NCBI RefSeq assembly: GCF_010560025.1
Contig: NZ_SAIY01000006.1
Span: 124,001-188,000 of the forward strand
Reading direction: 5' to 3'
DNA: 64,000 bases
Source of the DNA: Verrucosispora sioxanthis
Lineage (GTDB): Bacteria; Actinomycetota; Actinomycetes; Mycobacteriales; Micromonosporaceae
Shown here in pieces: positions 24,050 to 32,995 of this stretch. A model generated the notes under the pieces. That model worked only from the letters and a program-made list of their open reading frames with translations. It had not been told where the DNA came from and made no database searches. A program made the position numbers and the translations under genes. Each line of letters begins with the position of its first letter. Within the stretch, counting starts at the first letter, position 1.

Positions 24050-25045
24050 TTACCAGAGGGGGCGGGTGGCGCCTACGGGGAGGGCGCCACCGAAGATCGG
24101 TATTTCGGCGAACTCCGTGAGGACCGGGGCGTCAACGCCGAGTCGGCGCAGGGCCGAGACCAGGACCGGCATCCGGGCGCGGCCGGCGCCGTCGTCGATC
24201 TTCAGCGCGACGGCACCGACGTCGGGCAGCGCCGCGGCGATGACACCCTCCGCGCCGATCTTCGCCAGCAGTCCGGGTACGCCACGCATCAGTCGGGTGT
24301 CGTCCGCCTGCGTACCGCCGACCACCTCCGGGTGGGCCCGCATCGCGTCGGCCACCATCCCCGCCCCGGTGTCACCTTCGGCGGCGACCATCCGCAGGAA
24401 CGCCGTGGCCAGTCCGGTCAACGACGCGGACAGCACCGGAGCGCCGCAGCCGTCGACGCCGACGGCCACCGCCTCCTCGCCGGTGAACTCCTCCACCGTG
24501 TCACGCAGCCGGCGCTGCAGCGGGTGGTCGGCACGCCAGTAGCCCTCCATCGGCCAACCGGCGGACCGGCAGGTCAGCAGCATCCCGGCGTGCTTGCCGG
24601 AGCAGTTCATCTGGATCCGGCTCGGGCCGCCGCCGGCCCGCAGCACCGCCATCCGCGCGAGATCGCCGACCGGCAGATCCGGCGGGCAGTGCAGGTCGTC
24701 CCCGTCGAGACCGGCACCCGCGAGCAGCCCGGCGACCCGGGCCAGGTGGAACTCCTCCCCCGCGTGGCTGGCCGCGACGATGGCCAGGTCGGCGGGTTCG
24801 GTAAGCGACAGCCCGGCGCGGAGCATGCCGACCGCCTGCATCGGCTTGTTCGACGAGCGCGGGAAGATCGGCGAGGTGATGTCACCCGCGGCGGCCAGCG
24901 GTGCGCCGGTGCTGTCGAGCACCACCACCGAGCCACGGTGCACGCCCTCCACGAAACCGGACCGGACCACCTCGGCGAGCGGCACGCCGCCCTCGTACGT
25001 CTTTCCCACGACGTGGACGGTACCGAGGTGTCCGGCCGCGCTCAC
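24050..25045 (-). CDS. asparaginase (PF06089 type)
   Basis: 331 residues of the family represented by the Rhizobium etli inducible asparaginase, unrelated to the classical type I/II enzymes. Motifs visible are PIFPRSSNKPMQ, AIVAASHAGEEFHLARV, QMNCSGKHAGMLLTC and VGVDGCGAPVLSASL. It would hydrolyse L-asparagine to aspartate and ammonia in the cytosol; no signal peptide. GTG start at 25045. It is preceded in the same direction by the BKACE gene with a 57-base gap, so an operon is possible. Confidence 0.9.
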   Translation of the reverse strand: MSAAGHLGTVHVVGKTYEGGVPLAEVVRSGFVEGVHRGSVVVLDSTGAPLAAAGDITSPIFPRSSNKPMQAVGMLRAGLSLTEPADLAIVAASHAGEEFHLARVAGLLAGAGLDGDDLHCPPDLPVGDLARMAVLRAGGGPSRIQMNCSGKHAGMLLTCRSAGWPMEGYWRADHPLQRRLRDTVEEFTGEEAVAVGVDGCGAPVLSASLTGLATAFLRMVAAEGDTGAGMVADAMRAHPEVVGGTQADDTRLMRGVPGLLAKIGAEGVIAAALPDVGAVALKIDDGAGRARMPVLVSALRRLGVDAPVLTEFAEIPIFGGALPVGATRPLW

Positions 25046-25102
25046 CCTGGGGTGAGCTGGTACTCCACCTCCGGGGGTAAAGAACGCCGGGCGACCCGCG
25101 CC

Positions 25103-25930
25103 TTACAGGCCGAGCAGCACCCGGGCCTCGGCGGTGTTCAGCGGTGGACGCTGCGCGAGCTGGGCGAAGCCGACCGCCCGCGCCACCAGTTGCATGTTCG
25201 ACTCCACCGGGCGGCCCTTCGCGTACGTGACCGTGTCCTCCATCCCGACCCTCAGGTGACCGCCGGCCGAGAGCGCGGCGAGCAGCACCGGAAGACTGGT
25301 ACGGCCGATGCCGGTCGCCGAGAACGTGGTGCCCTCCGGCAGGTCCCGGAGCATCTGCTGAGCCGCCACGAGCGTCGCCGTGGTGCCCGGCATGCCGCCC
25401 GGCACCCCCATCACGAAGTCGACGTGGACGTGGCCGCCGTGCGGCAGGCCGTACTTCCCCAACAGGCGCTGCAGGGCACCGAGGTGACCGAGGTCGAAGA
25501 TCTCGTACTCGGGCACGATGCCCCGCTCCTGCATCCGGGTGTGCAGCTCGACGACGAACTCCCACCGGTTGAGGAAGACCTCGTCACCGAAGTTGACCGT
25601 ACCCATGGTGCAGGAGGCCATGTCCGGTGCGGCCTCCAGCACCGCGAGCCGGTCGGCCTCGGGGTCGGTGACCGCGCCTCCGGTGGACAGCTGCACGATG
25701 AGATCGGTGCTCTCCCGCAGCGCCGCCACGGTCGCGCGGAGCCGGCCCAGGTCCAGGGTCGGCCGGGCCTCGTCGTCCCGGATGTGCACGTGGATCACGG
25801 CGGCACCCAGCGCCTCGCACTCCTTGGCGGTGAGCAGCAACTCGTCGAGGGTCACCGGCAGCGCCGGCACCTCGGTCTTCGCCGACTCCGCGCCGGTGGG
25901 GGCAACCGTGATCAACGTCCCTGTCGTCAT
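25103..25930 (-). CDS. BKACE family beta-keto acid cleavage enzyme
   Basis: 275 residues of the BKACE family (former DUF849; prototype Kce, 3-keto-5-aminohexanoate cleavage in lysine fermentation), in which Zn2+-dependent condensation with acetyl-CoA gives acetoacetate and a CoA ester. The zinc ligands are seen in HVHIRD (about 47-52) and HVHVDFVMG, and the conserved glutamate is in PEYEIFDLG. No kamA/kamDE or other lysine-fermentation genes are adjacent, so the substrate is probably another beta-keto acid. ATG 25930 fits the family start (ITVAPTGAE). Confidence 0.88.
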   Translation of the reverse strand: MTTGTLITVAPTGAESAKTEVPALPVTLDELLLTAKECEALGAAVIHVHIRDDEARPTLDLGRLRATVAALRESTDLIVQLSTGGAVTDPEADRLAVLEAAPDMASCTMGTVNFGDEVFLNRWEFVVELHTRMQERGIVPEYEIFDLGHLGALQRLLGKYGLPHGGHVHVDFVMGVPGGMPGTTATLVAAQQMLRDLPEGTTFSATGIGRTSLPVLLAALSAGGHLRVGMEDTVTYAKGRPVESNMQLVARAVGFAQLAQRPPLNTAEARVLLGL

Positions 25931-25974
25931 GCCGGCGATCCTAGAGCGCCCCCGGCCACCAGCGGAGTCGGCGT

Positions 25975-27087
25975 CTACGAGGGGTCGATGGCGGCGGCGC
26001 TGTCGCCGACGCGGAGCGCGGCGTCGTCGGGCACCGAGCGCTTGACCACCGCGAGCGCGACCTGGCCCAGTTCGTGATGAAGGACCGCGGTGCCGACGAA
26101 GCCGACCGGACGGCCGTCCAGGGTCACCGGGGTGCCGGCGACCGGTAGTTGGTCGGTGGCCACCCCGTCGAGGTGCAGCAGCACCAGCCGGCGCGGTGGG
26201 CGGCCCATGTTGTGCACCCGGGCGACCGTCTCCTGACCCCGGTAGCAGCCCTTGTCCAGGTGCACGGCCGGCGCGATCAGGTTCACCTCGGCGGGGATCG
26301 TCCGGTGGTCGGTGTCGACGCCGACCCGGGCCTGCCGGGCGGCCACCCGCACCGCCTCGTACGCCCACAGCCCCACCGGGGGCACCCCGTTGTCGCGCAG
26401 CCGCGCGACCACCTGGTCCATCGCGGGCCGGGGAACCAGCAGGTCCACGCCGAGCGGACCGCGCCGGGCCCAGCCACCCTGCGGCAGCGGCCGCACGTGG
26501 TAGCGGGCGGTCGGGCGGGGTGGCAGCTCACCGGACCGGAACTTCGGGCCGGGCAGTCCCACCACGTCCGGCTCGGCGAGCGGCAGCACATCGAGCAGCG
26601 CCACCGCCTCGACGGCCTTCGGCCCGACCAACGACAGCAGTGCGTGCTCGGCAGTGGCGTCCCGGGGGTCGACCTGGCTGAAGAACCGCATCTTCTCCAG
26701 GTACGTCAGCAGCCCACCGGTCGCCCCCGGCTCGGTGTCGAGCCAGGTGGTGTCACCGTCCTCGGCCACCATGGCGTGCTGCTCGACATGACCGTGCGGG
26801 GAGAGTACGAGCAGTTCGGTGCCCTGCCACGGCCCCAGCTCGGCGAGGTGCTGGGTGGTGAGGGTGTGCAGCCAGGAGATGCGCTCCGCACCCGGCACCG
26901 CGACGACTCCCCGGTGCGATCGGTCCACCAGGCCCACCTCGGTGTCCAGTTGGCGCTGCTCGCGCATCGGGTCGCCGTAGTGCGCCGCCACGCCCCGCAC
27001 CCCGGCTGCGGCGTGCACCGGCTCCGGCTGGTCCCGGCTGGCCTCGTCGATGCTCTCCACGGCCACCGCGCCCGCGATGTCGATCAT
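25975..27087 (-). CDS. ygfZ: folate-binding protein YgfZ
   Basis: 370 residues. YgfZ is a tetrahydrofolate-dependent protein that helps assemble or repair certain Fe-S clusters and is related to the glycine cleavage T-protein. The diagnostic motif KGCYRGQE is present (in HLDKGCYRGQETVARV). Start ATG 27087 has GGGAG upstream and overlaps the Fur stop by four bases (ATGA), so the two are translationally coupled. The coupling to a Fur-type regulator makes sense for an Fe-S or oxidative-stress function. Confidence 0.92.
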   Translation of the reverse strand: MIDIAGAVAVESIDEASRDQPEPVHAAAGVRGVAAHYGDPMREQRQLDTEVGLVDRSHRGVVAVPGAERISWLHTLTTQHLAELGPWQGTELLVLSPHGHVEQHAMVAEDGDTTWLDTEPGATGGLLTYLEKMRFFSQVDPRDATAEHALLSLVGPKAVEAVALLDVLPLAEPDVVGLPGPKFRSGELPPRPTARYHVRPLPQGGWARRGPLGVDLLVPRPAMDQVVARLRDNGVPPVGLWAYEAVRVAARQARVGVDTDHRTIPAEVNLIAPAVHLDKGCYRGQETVARVHNMGRPPRRLVLLHLDGVATDQLPVAGTPVTLDGRPVGFVGTAVLHHELGQVALAVVKRSVPDDAALRVGDSAAAIDPS

Positions 27088-27512
27088 GTCTGCTCCCCGT
27101 TTCCGCACCGCGCGCAGAGGCCGAAGAAGGAGACGTGCCCGATGTCCACCCGGAAGCCCCGCTCCCCGGCCAGTTGGTCGGAGAGCGGACGCATCAGTTC
27201 CGGATCCATCTCGTCGATCGCGCCGCACTCGCGGCAGACCAGGTGCACGTGCTGGTCCTCACCGGCGGCGTGGTAGGTCGGCGACCCGTGCGAGAGGTGG
27301 GTGTGGGTGACCAGGCCGAGCCGCTCCAGAAGCTCCAGCGTGCGGTAGATGGTGGTGATGTTGACCCCGGCGGCGACCTCGCGTACGGCGGTGTGCACCT
27401 GCTCAGGGGTGGCGTGCCCCAGGTCCAGCACCGCTTGGAGGATCAGCTGTCGCTGCGCCGTCAGCCGCAGCCCACGGGCGCGGAGCAGTTCCGCGAGGGA
27501 GGATTCGGACAC
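27084..27512 (-). CDS. Fur family transcriptional regulator
   Basis: 142 residues. Winged helix: LRLTAQRQLILQAVLDL, TIYRTLELLERLGLV. The metal and dimerisation domain has HVHLVCRECG and CARCG, the two CxxC pairs for structural zinc. Whether it is a Fur, Zur or peroxide sensor cannot be decided. GTG 27512 begins the conserved N-terminus. It is the first gene of an operon with ygfZ. Confidence 0.92.
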   Translation of the reverse strand: MSESSLAELLRARGLRLTAQRQLILQAVLDLGHATPEQVHTAVREVAAGVNITTIYRTLELLERLGLVTHTHLSHGSPTYHAAGEDQHVHLVCRECGAIDEMDPELMRPLSDQLAGERGFRVDIGHVSFFGLCARCGNGEQT

Positions 27513-27580
27513 CCCCCGATCATAGTTCGGGCCGGCGCGCACCTCCCGGCGCGACCGGCGTCGCACTATGCTCGGCCCCC

Positions 27581-28429
27581 GTGGTGACCTCGCGGATCGG
27601 CGTGCTGGGTCGCGGGCGGCTGCCGGTCGGGGAGCCGATACTGCGCGGCGACGATCTCGGCGTGCTGCGCGGTGACGGACTCTTCGAGACCATGCACCTC
27701 CGCGACGGACGGCCCTGGCTGCGCCAGGAGCACCTGACCCGGCTGCGGGCCGGCGCGGCGGCCGTCGAACTGACCCTCCCGGCGGACGACGCCCTGGTCG
27801 AGCTGCTCGACCAGGTGGCCGCCGGTTGGCCCGCGGAGGTGGAGGGCGCGCTTCGGCTGGTCTGCACCCGGGGGCCGGAGAGCGGCGGCCCACCGACGGT
27901 GTACGCCACCCTCTCGGAGGTGCCCCCCACAGCCCGGCAGGCCCGGCACGACGGCGTGCGGGTGGCCACCCTCTCCCTGGGCGTGCCCGCCGAGGCCCGC
28001 CCGGAACTGGACTGGCTGCCGGCGGGCATCAAGTCCACGTCGTACGGGGCGAGCAGCGCCGCCCGACGCTGGGCCGCCCGGGCCGGCGTGGACGACGTGC
28101 TCTGGATCTCCTCCGACGGGTACGCCCTGGAAGGCCCGACCGCCAACCTCGTCTGGCTGGCCGGGGAGACGCTGTGCACGGTGCCCGCCCGACGCACCGG
28201 CATCCTGCCCGGCACCACCGTCGCCTGGCTGCTCGCCCGCTGCGCCGACGTCGGCTGCGGGGCCGCCGAACGCATGGTCACCCCGGCGGACCTGCGCGGG
28301 TCCGACGGGGTATGGCTCACCTCGTCGGTACGCGGCCTGGTCGCGGTGCACACCCTCGACGCCGAGCCGCTGCCGCTCAGCCCGCTGACCCGCCCGTTGC
28401 AGGAACTGCTCGGCTTTCCGCTGCCCTGA
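27581..28429 (+). CDS. aminotransferase class IV (4-amino-4-deoxychorismate lyase type)
   Basis: 282 residues of fold-type IV PLP enzymes. The Schiff-base lysine is in AGIKSTSYGASS, and the glutamate and phosphate-binding region is DGYALEGPTANLVWL, TGILPGTTV. It most likely makes 4-aminobenzoate for folate (PabC), or is a branched-chain-type transaminase. The order pabC then FABP protein matches Rv0812-Rv0813c. A divergent promoter is shared with the Fur gene. Confidence 0.85.
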   Translation: MVTSRIGVLGRGRLPVGEPILRGDDLGVLRGDGLFETMHLRDGRPWLRQEHLTRLRAGAAAVELTLPADDALVELLDQVAAGWPAEVEGALRLVCTRGPESGGPPTVYATLSEVPPTARQARHDGVRVATLSLGVPAEARPELDWLPAGIKSTSYGASSAARRWAARAGVDDVLWISSDGYALEGPTANLVWLAGETLCTVPARRTGILPGTTVAWLLARCADVGCGAAERMVTPADLRGSDGVWLTSSVRGLVAVHTLDAEPLPLSPLTRPLQELLGFPLP

Positions 28430-28490
28430 GGCCGCGTTCTCGGGTGCGCCGAGCCGAGGCCCCGGCAGGCCCGTTCCGCCAGCGGGCGGA

Positions 28491-29084
28491 TCAGCCCGCG
28501 ACCCGGATGAGGCGGGCGGACAGATGCGGAGACAGCGGCTGACCGACGGCTGCCATGTCCTGTGCGTAGAGCAGGGCGCCCTCGACGATGCCGAAGAGGC
28601 GGTGCCCGGCGGTGACCTCCTTGGCGGTGGAGGTGCGCACCACGGCGTCGGTGACGAACTCCACCTGGGTGCCCTTGCGCCGGCCGAGGTGCAGCTCCAT
28701 CACCCCGGTCGGGGTGGTCAGCAGAGCCTCCAGCTCGTCGGTGGCCCGGTCACCGGCCAGCACCGGACGCCACCAGCCGACCTCCCGGCCGGCCGGCCGC
28801 ACCGGCCGGCTCTGCTCGTCGAGGATCCACGCCCGCGACTCGTAGTGCAGGAACGGCCGCCCGTCGTGGCTGATCCGGATCTCCTGGGCGAAGTCGAAGT
28901 CCTCGATGGTGGGGAAGCCGCCCCGCCCCCGCCCCCGCCACACGCCGATGTACGGCAGCAGGCCGTCGAGCGCGGGGTGCAGCTTCGGGCCGACCCGCAG
29001 GTCGTGACTCTCCTCGAAGGGGTACGCCTCCACCGGTGGCGCGTTCAGCCAGGGCGGCGGCGCCAACGGATTGTCGTCACTCAC
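28491..29084 (-). CDS. nitrobindin-like FABP family heme protein
   Basis: 197 residues. The conserved GVWRGRGRGGFPTI is the GxWxGxG motif of nitrobindin/Rv2717c-type ten-strand beta barrels, which bind ferric heme and isomerise peroxynitrite. The C-terminal His in PLSPHLSARLIRV fits the axial heme ligand position. GTG 29084. A small membrane protein gene ends four bases upstream in the same operon. Confidence 0.88.
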   Translation of the reverse strand: MSDDNPLAPPPWLNAPPVEAYPFEESHDLRVGPKLHPALDGLLPYIGVWRGRGRGGFPTIEDFDFAQEIRISHDGRPFLHYESRAWILDEQSRPVRPAGREVGWWRPVLAGDRATDELEALLTTPTGVMELHLGRRKGTQVEFVTDAVVRTSTAKEVTAGHRLFGIVEGALLYAQDMAAVGQPLSPHLSARLIRVAG

Positions 29085-29088
29085 CGGA

Positions 29089-29193
29089 TCACCACTTGCC
29101 TCTCGATATCCGTACCGCCAGGTAGACCAGGCCACCGGCGAGCGCGCCCAGGCCGGCGACCAGCAGGCTGACGAACCCGATCTCGGTGACCAT
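29089..29193 (-). CDS. small single-pass membrane protein
   Basis: 34 residues (37 if the ATG at 29202 is used): one hydrophobic helix, GFVSLLVAGLGALAGGLVYL, then a short basic end RISRGKW. It is located just before the nitrobindin-like gene with a four-base gap. No family recognised. Position and clean membrane-protein composition support a real gene. Confidence 0.6.
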   Translation of the reverse strand: MVTEIGFVSLLVAGLGALAGGLVYLAVRISRGKW

Positions 29194-29217
29194 CCGGGTC
29201 ATCCTATGCTGGCGGTC

Positions 29218-29580
29218 ATGGCCCGCACTCTCGTCGTCAAGGCCACCGCCGGCGCCGACGCACCGGAACGGTGCGCCCAGGCGTTCACCGTGGCGGCCAC
29301 CGCAGCCGCCGCCGGGGTGTCCGTCTCCCTCTGGCTGACCGGGGAGTCGACCTGGTTCGCGCTGCCCGGCCGGGCGCAGAGCTTCGAACTGCCGCACTCG
29401 GCCCCGCTGGCCGAGCTGTTGCACGTGATCCTCGCCACCGGCACGGTGACGGCCTGTACCCAGTGCGCCGCACGCCGGGACATCGACTCCGGCGACGTGA
29501 TCCCCGGGGTACGGATCGCCGGGGCGGCGGTCTTCGTCGAGGAGACGATGGCCGAGGGCGCGCAGGCGCTCGTCTACTGA
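29218..29580 (+). CDS. DsrE family protein
   Basis: 120 residues of the DsrE/TusD fold, with repeated Rossmann-like strands (TLVVKATAGAD, GVSVSLWLTGES). Cysteines occur in CTQCAARR, matching sulfur-carrier members. ATG 29218 is chosen; ATG 29206 is in frame. The function could be sulfur transfer or simply structural. It diverges from the small membrane protein by 24 bases. Confidence 0.8.
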   Translation: MARTLVVKATAGADAPERCAQAFTVAATAAAAGVSVSLWLTGESTWFALPGRAQSFELPHSAPLAELLHVILATGTVTACTQCAARRDIDSGDVIPGVRIAGAAVFVEETMAEGAQALVY

Positions 29581-29674
29581 CTGGCCGGTCAGCGCCCGGG
29601 CAGGCTCGCGGGATGCTGCCTGGGAAGGCGACGGAACCCGCCCGACAAGGCGGGCGAATGCCTACGATTCGGGT

Positions 29675-30055
29675 GTGACCGAGGCCACCCAGCAGTTCTT
29701 CGCGACCCTGCCGGCCCGCGCCCCGGAAGTCCTCCGCACTCCGGTCGTGGGAACGCTGCGGATCGACCTGTCCGAGGGACACCGCACCGAACACTGGCTG
29801 GTCCGGATGCGGCCCGGCGCGGCAGAGGTCGACCAGGGGGCGGAGCCGGGCGACGCGACCTGGTACTGCGGGGTCGATCTCTTCGACCGGCTGGTCACCG
29901 GACGCGCACAGGCGATCTCCGCGGTGCTTCGTAACGAGAGCACCTTTCGCGGCGACGTGGTGCTGTTCCTCGCCTTCCGCCTGTTCTTCCCGTCCGCACC
30001 CGGTACCCGCGACCCGCGCGAGGTCGCCCGCGAACACGCCAGGTGGACCCGGTGA
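29675..30055 (+). CDS. SCP2-like sterol-binding domain protein
   Basis: 126 residues resembling SCP2 domains (TLRIDLSEGHRTEHWLVRM, ATWYCGVDLFDRLVTGRAQ). GTG start. Its stop overlaps the GTG of the debranching-enzyme gene, so both are translated together. An SCP2 fold in front of a carbohydrate enzyme is an unusual pairing. Ligand unknown. Confidence 0.75.
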   Translation: MTEATQQFFATLPARAPEVLRTPVVGTLRIDLSEGHRTEHWLVRMRPGAAEVDQGAEPGDATWYCGVDLFDRLVTGRAQAISAVLRNESTFRGDVVLFLAFRLFFPSAPGTRDPREVAREHARWTR

Positions 30056-32103
30056 AGGAGCTGGTCAGCATCCTCGACGGCAACACGTTCATGGTCAGCG
30101 ACCGCCGTGGAGACGTCGAGCCCTCGCTGGACTTTCCCACCGGGTTGTTCGCCTTCGACACCCGCTTCCTGTCCACCTGGCTGCTGCTGATCGACGGTGA
30201 GCGGCTGCACGCGCTCTCCATCGACGACGCCGTGTCCCACCGGACCCGCTACTTCCTGGTACCCGGCGAGCCGACCCACTTCCTGGACGCGAAGGTTTCG
30301 GTGATCAGGAGTCGGGCGATCAGCGGTGACCTGTCCGAGGAACTGACCGTGCTCAACCACTCCGGGCAGGAGATGAGCTTCACCGTCCGGATGGAGATGG
30401 CGTCCGACTTCGCGGACATCTTCGAGATCAAGGACACCCAGCGCAAGAAGGGACACAACACCGCCGCACCCGGCGAGAACTCGCTGCGGCTGACCTACCA
30501 GCGGGACGCGTTCCACCGCGAGACGACGATCACGAGCAGCGCCGCCGCCCAGGTCGATCGCCGGGGCATGACCTTTCCGATCCGGATCGGGCCGCACGGC
30601 GAGTGGACCACCCGGTTGACGGTCAACGTCGTCATCTACGGTGCCCGTGGTCAGGACGTCCGCTCCCTGCTGCCCTTCGCGGGCAGCCGGACGACGCCGG
30701 CGATCGAGGTGGAGCACGCAGAGTTCGTCGCTCGGGCACCCAAGCTGGGTTGCGACTGCGAACCGATGGCCGGGGCGTACCGGCGCAGCCTGAACGACCT
30801 GGCCGCGCTGCGCTACGAGTCGATCGCGCTCGGCGTCCGGCTGATGGCCGCCGGCCTGCCGTGGTTCATGACGCTGTTCGGCCGGGACAGCATCTTCACC
30901 TCGCTTCAGGTGCTGCCGTTCGTGCCGGAGCTGATCCCACCGACGTTGACCATGCTGGCCGGGCTGCAGGGCCACCGGGTGGACGACTTCCGCGACGAGG
31001 AGCCGGGCAAGATCCTGCACGAGCTGCGCTACGGCGAGTCGGCCGGCTTCGAGGAGCAGCCGCACTCGCCCTACTACGGCGCGGCCGACTCGACCGCCCT
31101 GTTCGTGATCCTGCTCGACGAGTACGAGCGGTGGACCGGCGACGTCGAGTTGGTCAAACGGTTGGAGTTCTCGGTTCGAGCCGCGCTGACCTGGAACGAC
31201 ACCTACGGCGACCTGCTCGGCACCGGATACGTCTGGTACCAGACCCGCAGCCCTCAGGTCGGCCTGGAGAACCAGTGCTGGAAGGACTCCTGGGACGCGA
31301 TCTGCTACTCCGACGGTCGGCTACCGAGCTTTCCGCGGGCGACTTGTGAGTTGCAGGGCTACGCCTACGACGCGAAGCTGCGCGGTGCCCGGCTGGCCCG
31401 CCTGTGCTGGAACGACCCGGTCTACGCCGACCGGCTGGAACGCGAGGCCGCCGAGTTGAAGGAACGCTTCAACCGGGACTTCTGGCTGCCCGACAAGGAG
31501 TACTACGCGCTGGCCCTGGACTCCGACGGCAGCCCGGTCGACGCGCTCACGTCCAACATCGGGCACCTGCTGTGGAGCGGCATCGTCGACGAGTCCCGGG
31601 CGCAGCGGGTCGCCGAGCACCTGCTCGGTCCCCGGCTCTTCTCCGGCTGGGGCGTCCGTACCCTCGCCGACGACCAGGGCCGATACAACCCGATCGGCTA
31701 CCACGTCGGCACCGTCTGGCCGTTCGACAACTCGATCATCGCCTGGGGACTGTGGAAGTACGGTCTCCGGGAGGAGGCGGGACGGATCTGCGAGTCGATG
31801 TTCGCGGCGTCCCGCTACTTCTTCGGCCGGCTGCCGGAGGCCTTCGCCGGCTACGAACGTGACCTGACCGACTACCCGGTGGAGTACCCCACCGCGTGCA
31901 GCCCGCAGGCCTGGTCGGCGGGCACCCCGCTGCTGCTGCTACGGGTGATGCTCGGCCTCGAACCCCAGGGCGAGCACCTCATCATCGACCCGTACGTGCC
32001 GGCCGGCATGGGCCGGGTGGAACTGCTGGACATCCCCGGCCGATGGGGCCGGGTCGACGCGCTGGGCCGCAGTCGCGACCAGGGGCCGGCCCGACCTGAC
32101 TGA
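30052..32103 (+). CDS. glycogen debranching-type glucosidase (amylo-alpha-1,6-glucosidase family)
   Basis: 683 residues. An N-terminal glycogen-debranching domain (about 1-220: LDGNTFMVSDRRGDV, DFPTGLFAFDTRFLSTW) is followed by an (alpha/alpha)6 barrel with LPWFMTLFGRDSIFTSLQ (conserved acidic and aromatic site), QCWKDSWDAI and the late CSPQAWSAGTPLLLLRVML. It is predicted to act on alpha-1,6 branches or related glycosides in the cytosol. The start GTG 30052 overlaps the SCP2-like stop (GTGA); GTG 30043 is an alternative. Confidence 0.88.
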   Translation: MKELVSILDGNTFMVSDRRGDVEPSLDFPTGLFAFDTRFLSTWLLLIDGERLHALSIDDAVSHRTRYFLVPGEPTHFLDAKVSVIRSRAISGDLSEELTVLNHSGQEMSFTVRMEMASDFADIFEIKDTQRKKGHNTAAPGENSLRLTYQRDAFHRETTITSSAAAQVDRRGMTFPIRIGPHGEWTTRLTVNVVIYGARGQDVRSLLPFAGSRTTPAIEVEHAEFVARAPKLGCDCEPMAGAYRRSLNDLAALRYESIALGVRLMAAGLPWFMTLFGRDSIFTSLQVLPFVPELIPPTLTMLAGLQGHRVDDFRDEEPGKILHELRYGESAGFEEQPHSPYYGAADSTALFVILLDEYERWTGDVELVKRLEFSVRAALTWNDTYGDLLGTGYVWYQTRSPQVGLENQCWKDSWDAICYSDGRLPSFPRATCELQGYAYDAKLRGARLARLCWNDPVYADRLEREAAELKERFNRDFWLPDKEYYALALDSDGSPVDALTSNIGHLLWSGIVDESRAQRVAEHLLGPRLFSGWGVRTLADDQGRYNPIGYHVGTVWPFDNSIIAWGLWKYGLREEAGRICESMFAASRYFFGRLPEAFAGYERDLTDYPVEYPTACSPQAWSAGTPLLLLRVMLGLEPQGEHLIIDPYVPAGMGRVELLDIPGRWGRVDALGRSRDQGPARPD

Positions 32104-32124
32104 CCGGCAGCGACGGGTCGCCGC

Positions 32125-32983
32125 TCAGCCGGCGCAACCCGTCGTCGCGGAGACCACGACCCGGTCCGGCTGGAGATCGGCGAGCACCGCGACACCGTCG
32201 CGCCGGTAGGCGTACACCTCGGGGTTTCCACCACCGGCGTGCCGCCGGCCAGCGGCGCGAGCGCGGCCTGTGGCGCCGCGGCCACCGGCTCGACGACGGT
32301 CCGGACGGTACGGGCCGTCGCGCCACCGGGGCACGGGGCGCTCGTCACCGAGTCGGGGGCACCGGCCCGGCCGTTAAGCGCCCGCACCGCCTCGGCCAGT
32401 GCGTCGGCCTCCGGGCCGGCCGGGCGGACCCCGCGCTGTCGTAGTCGTCACCCACCGGCCGGCACCCGGTGTCGACGGTGAACCTGATCCGGCCGTCGGT
32501 CGCCGGCCGCCCGGTCACGGTGACGAACTCGCCCGCGTCGCCGCGTAGGCGCGGACCCTCCGGGGTGAGCCGGACACCGGCCCGCCACCGCCCGGGCAGC
32601 CGCTCGGCGATCTGCTCCAGCAGGGCCCGCTCCTCGCCCACCGGCGCGGCCAGGTCGACCGCGCGGATCAGCGTCGCACCGTCCGCGAACGGGCTGATCC
32701 GGCAGCCCCGGTCGACCTCGGGTGGGCTCAGCGCCGGCACACCGCCGCCGGCCGCCGCGACGAGTTCACCTATCGCGCCGTCGACCACCGGCCCGGCCTG
32801 CGACAGGGTGCGCTGCTCACGGACGGTCGGCGGATCCTCGGCCGAGGACATCCAGGTGAGGCCGGCCAGCAGCACCGCCCAGAGCGCCGTCGCCGCGATC
32901 AGCCAGCGCGGCAACCGGGAGCCGGCGGCAGGTGGTCGGGGACCGGTCGGCGAAGGGTACTCGGCATGGACGGCGCTGCTCAC
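32125..32983 (-). pseudogene. single-pass membrane protein with two frameshifts
   Basis: The N-terminal 50 residues have one membrane helix (LIAATALWAVLLAGLTWM) and an extracellular domain of about 200 residues follows, with paired cysteines (RGCRISPF, VDTGCRPVG). The frame breaks at CCCC 32429-32432 and again near 32220. Adding one base at each site joins three conserved segments (PEADALAEAVRALNGRAG; GGTPVVE; VYAYRRDGVAVLADLQ) to a stop at 32125. No family recognised. It lies 12 bases after the winged-helix regulator gene. The errors fit the homopolymer pattern seen in other genes here, so the gene is probably intact in the organism. Confidence 0.7.
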
Positions 32984-32995
32984 CCGGTCATCGTG

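Noticed and set aside
23975..26077. Open frame of 700 codons on the + strand
   Set aside because: It runs antisense to the asparaginase and BKACE genes and crosses their intergenic gap; no domain, repetitive His/Arg/Gly composition.
32104..32334. Separate small genes in the 32.1-32.4 kb region
   Set aside because: Short frames here are pieces of the frameshifted membrane protein; they join when two single-base errors are corrected.
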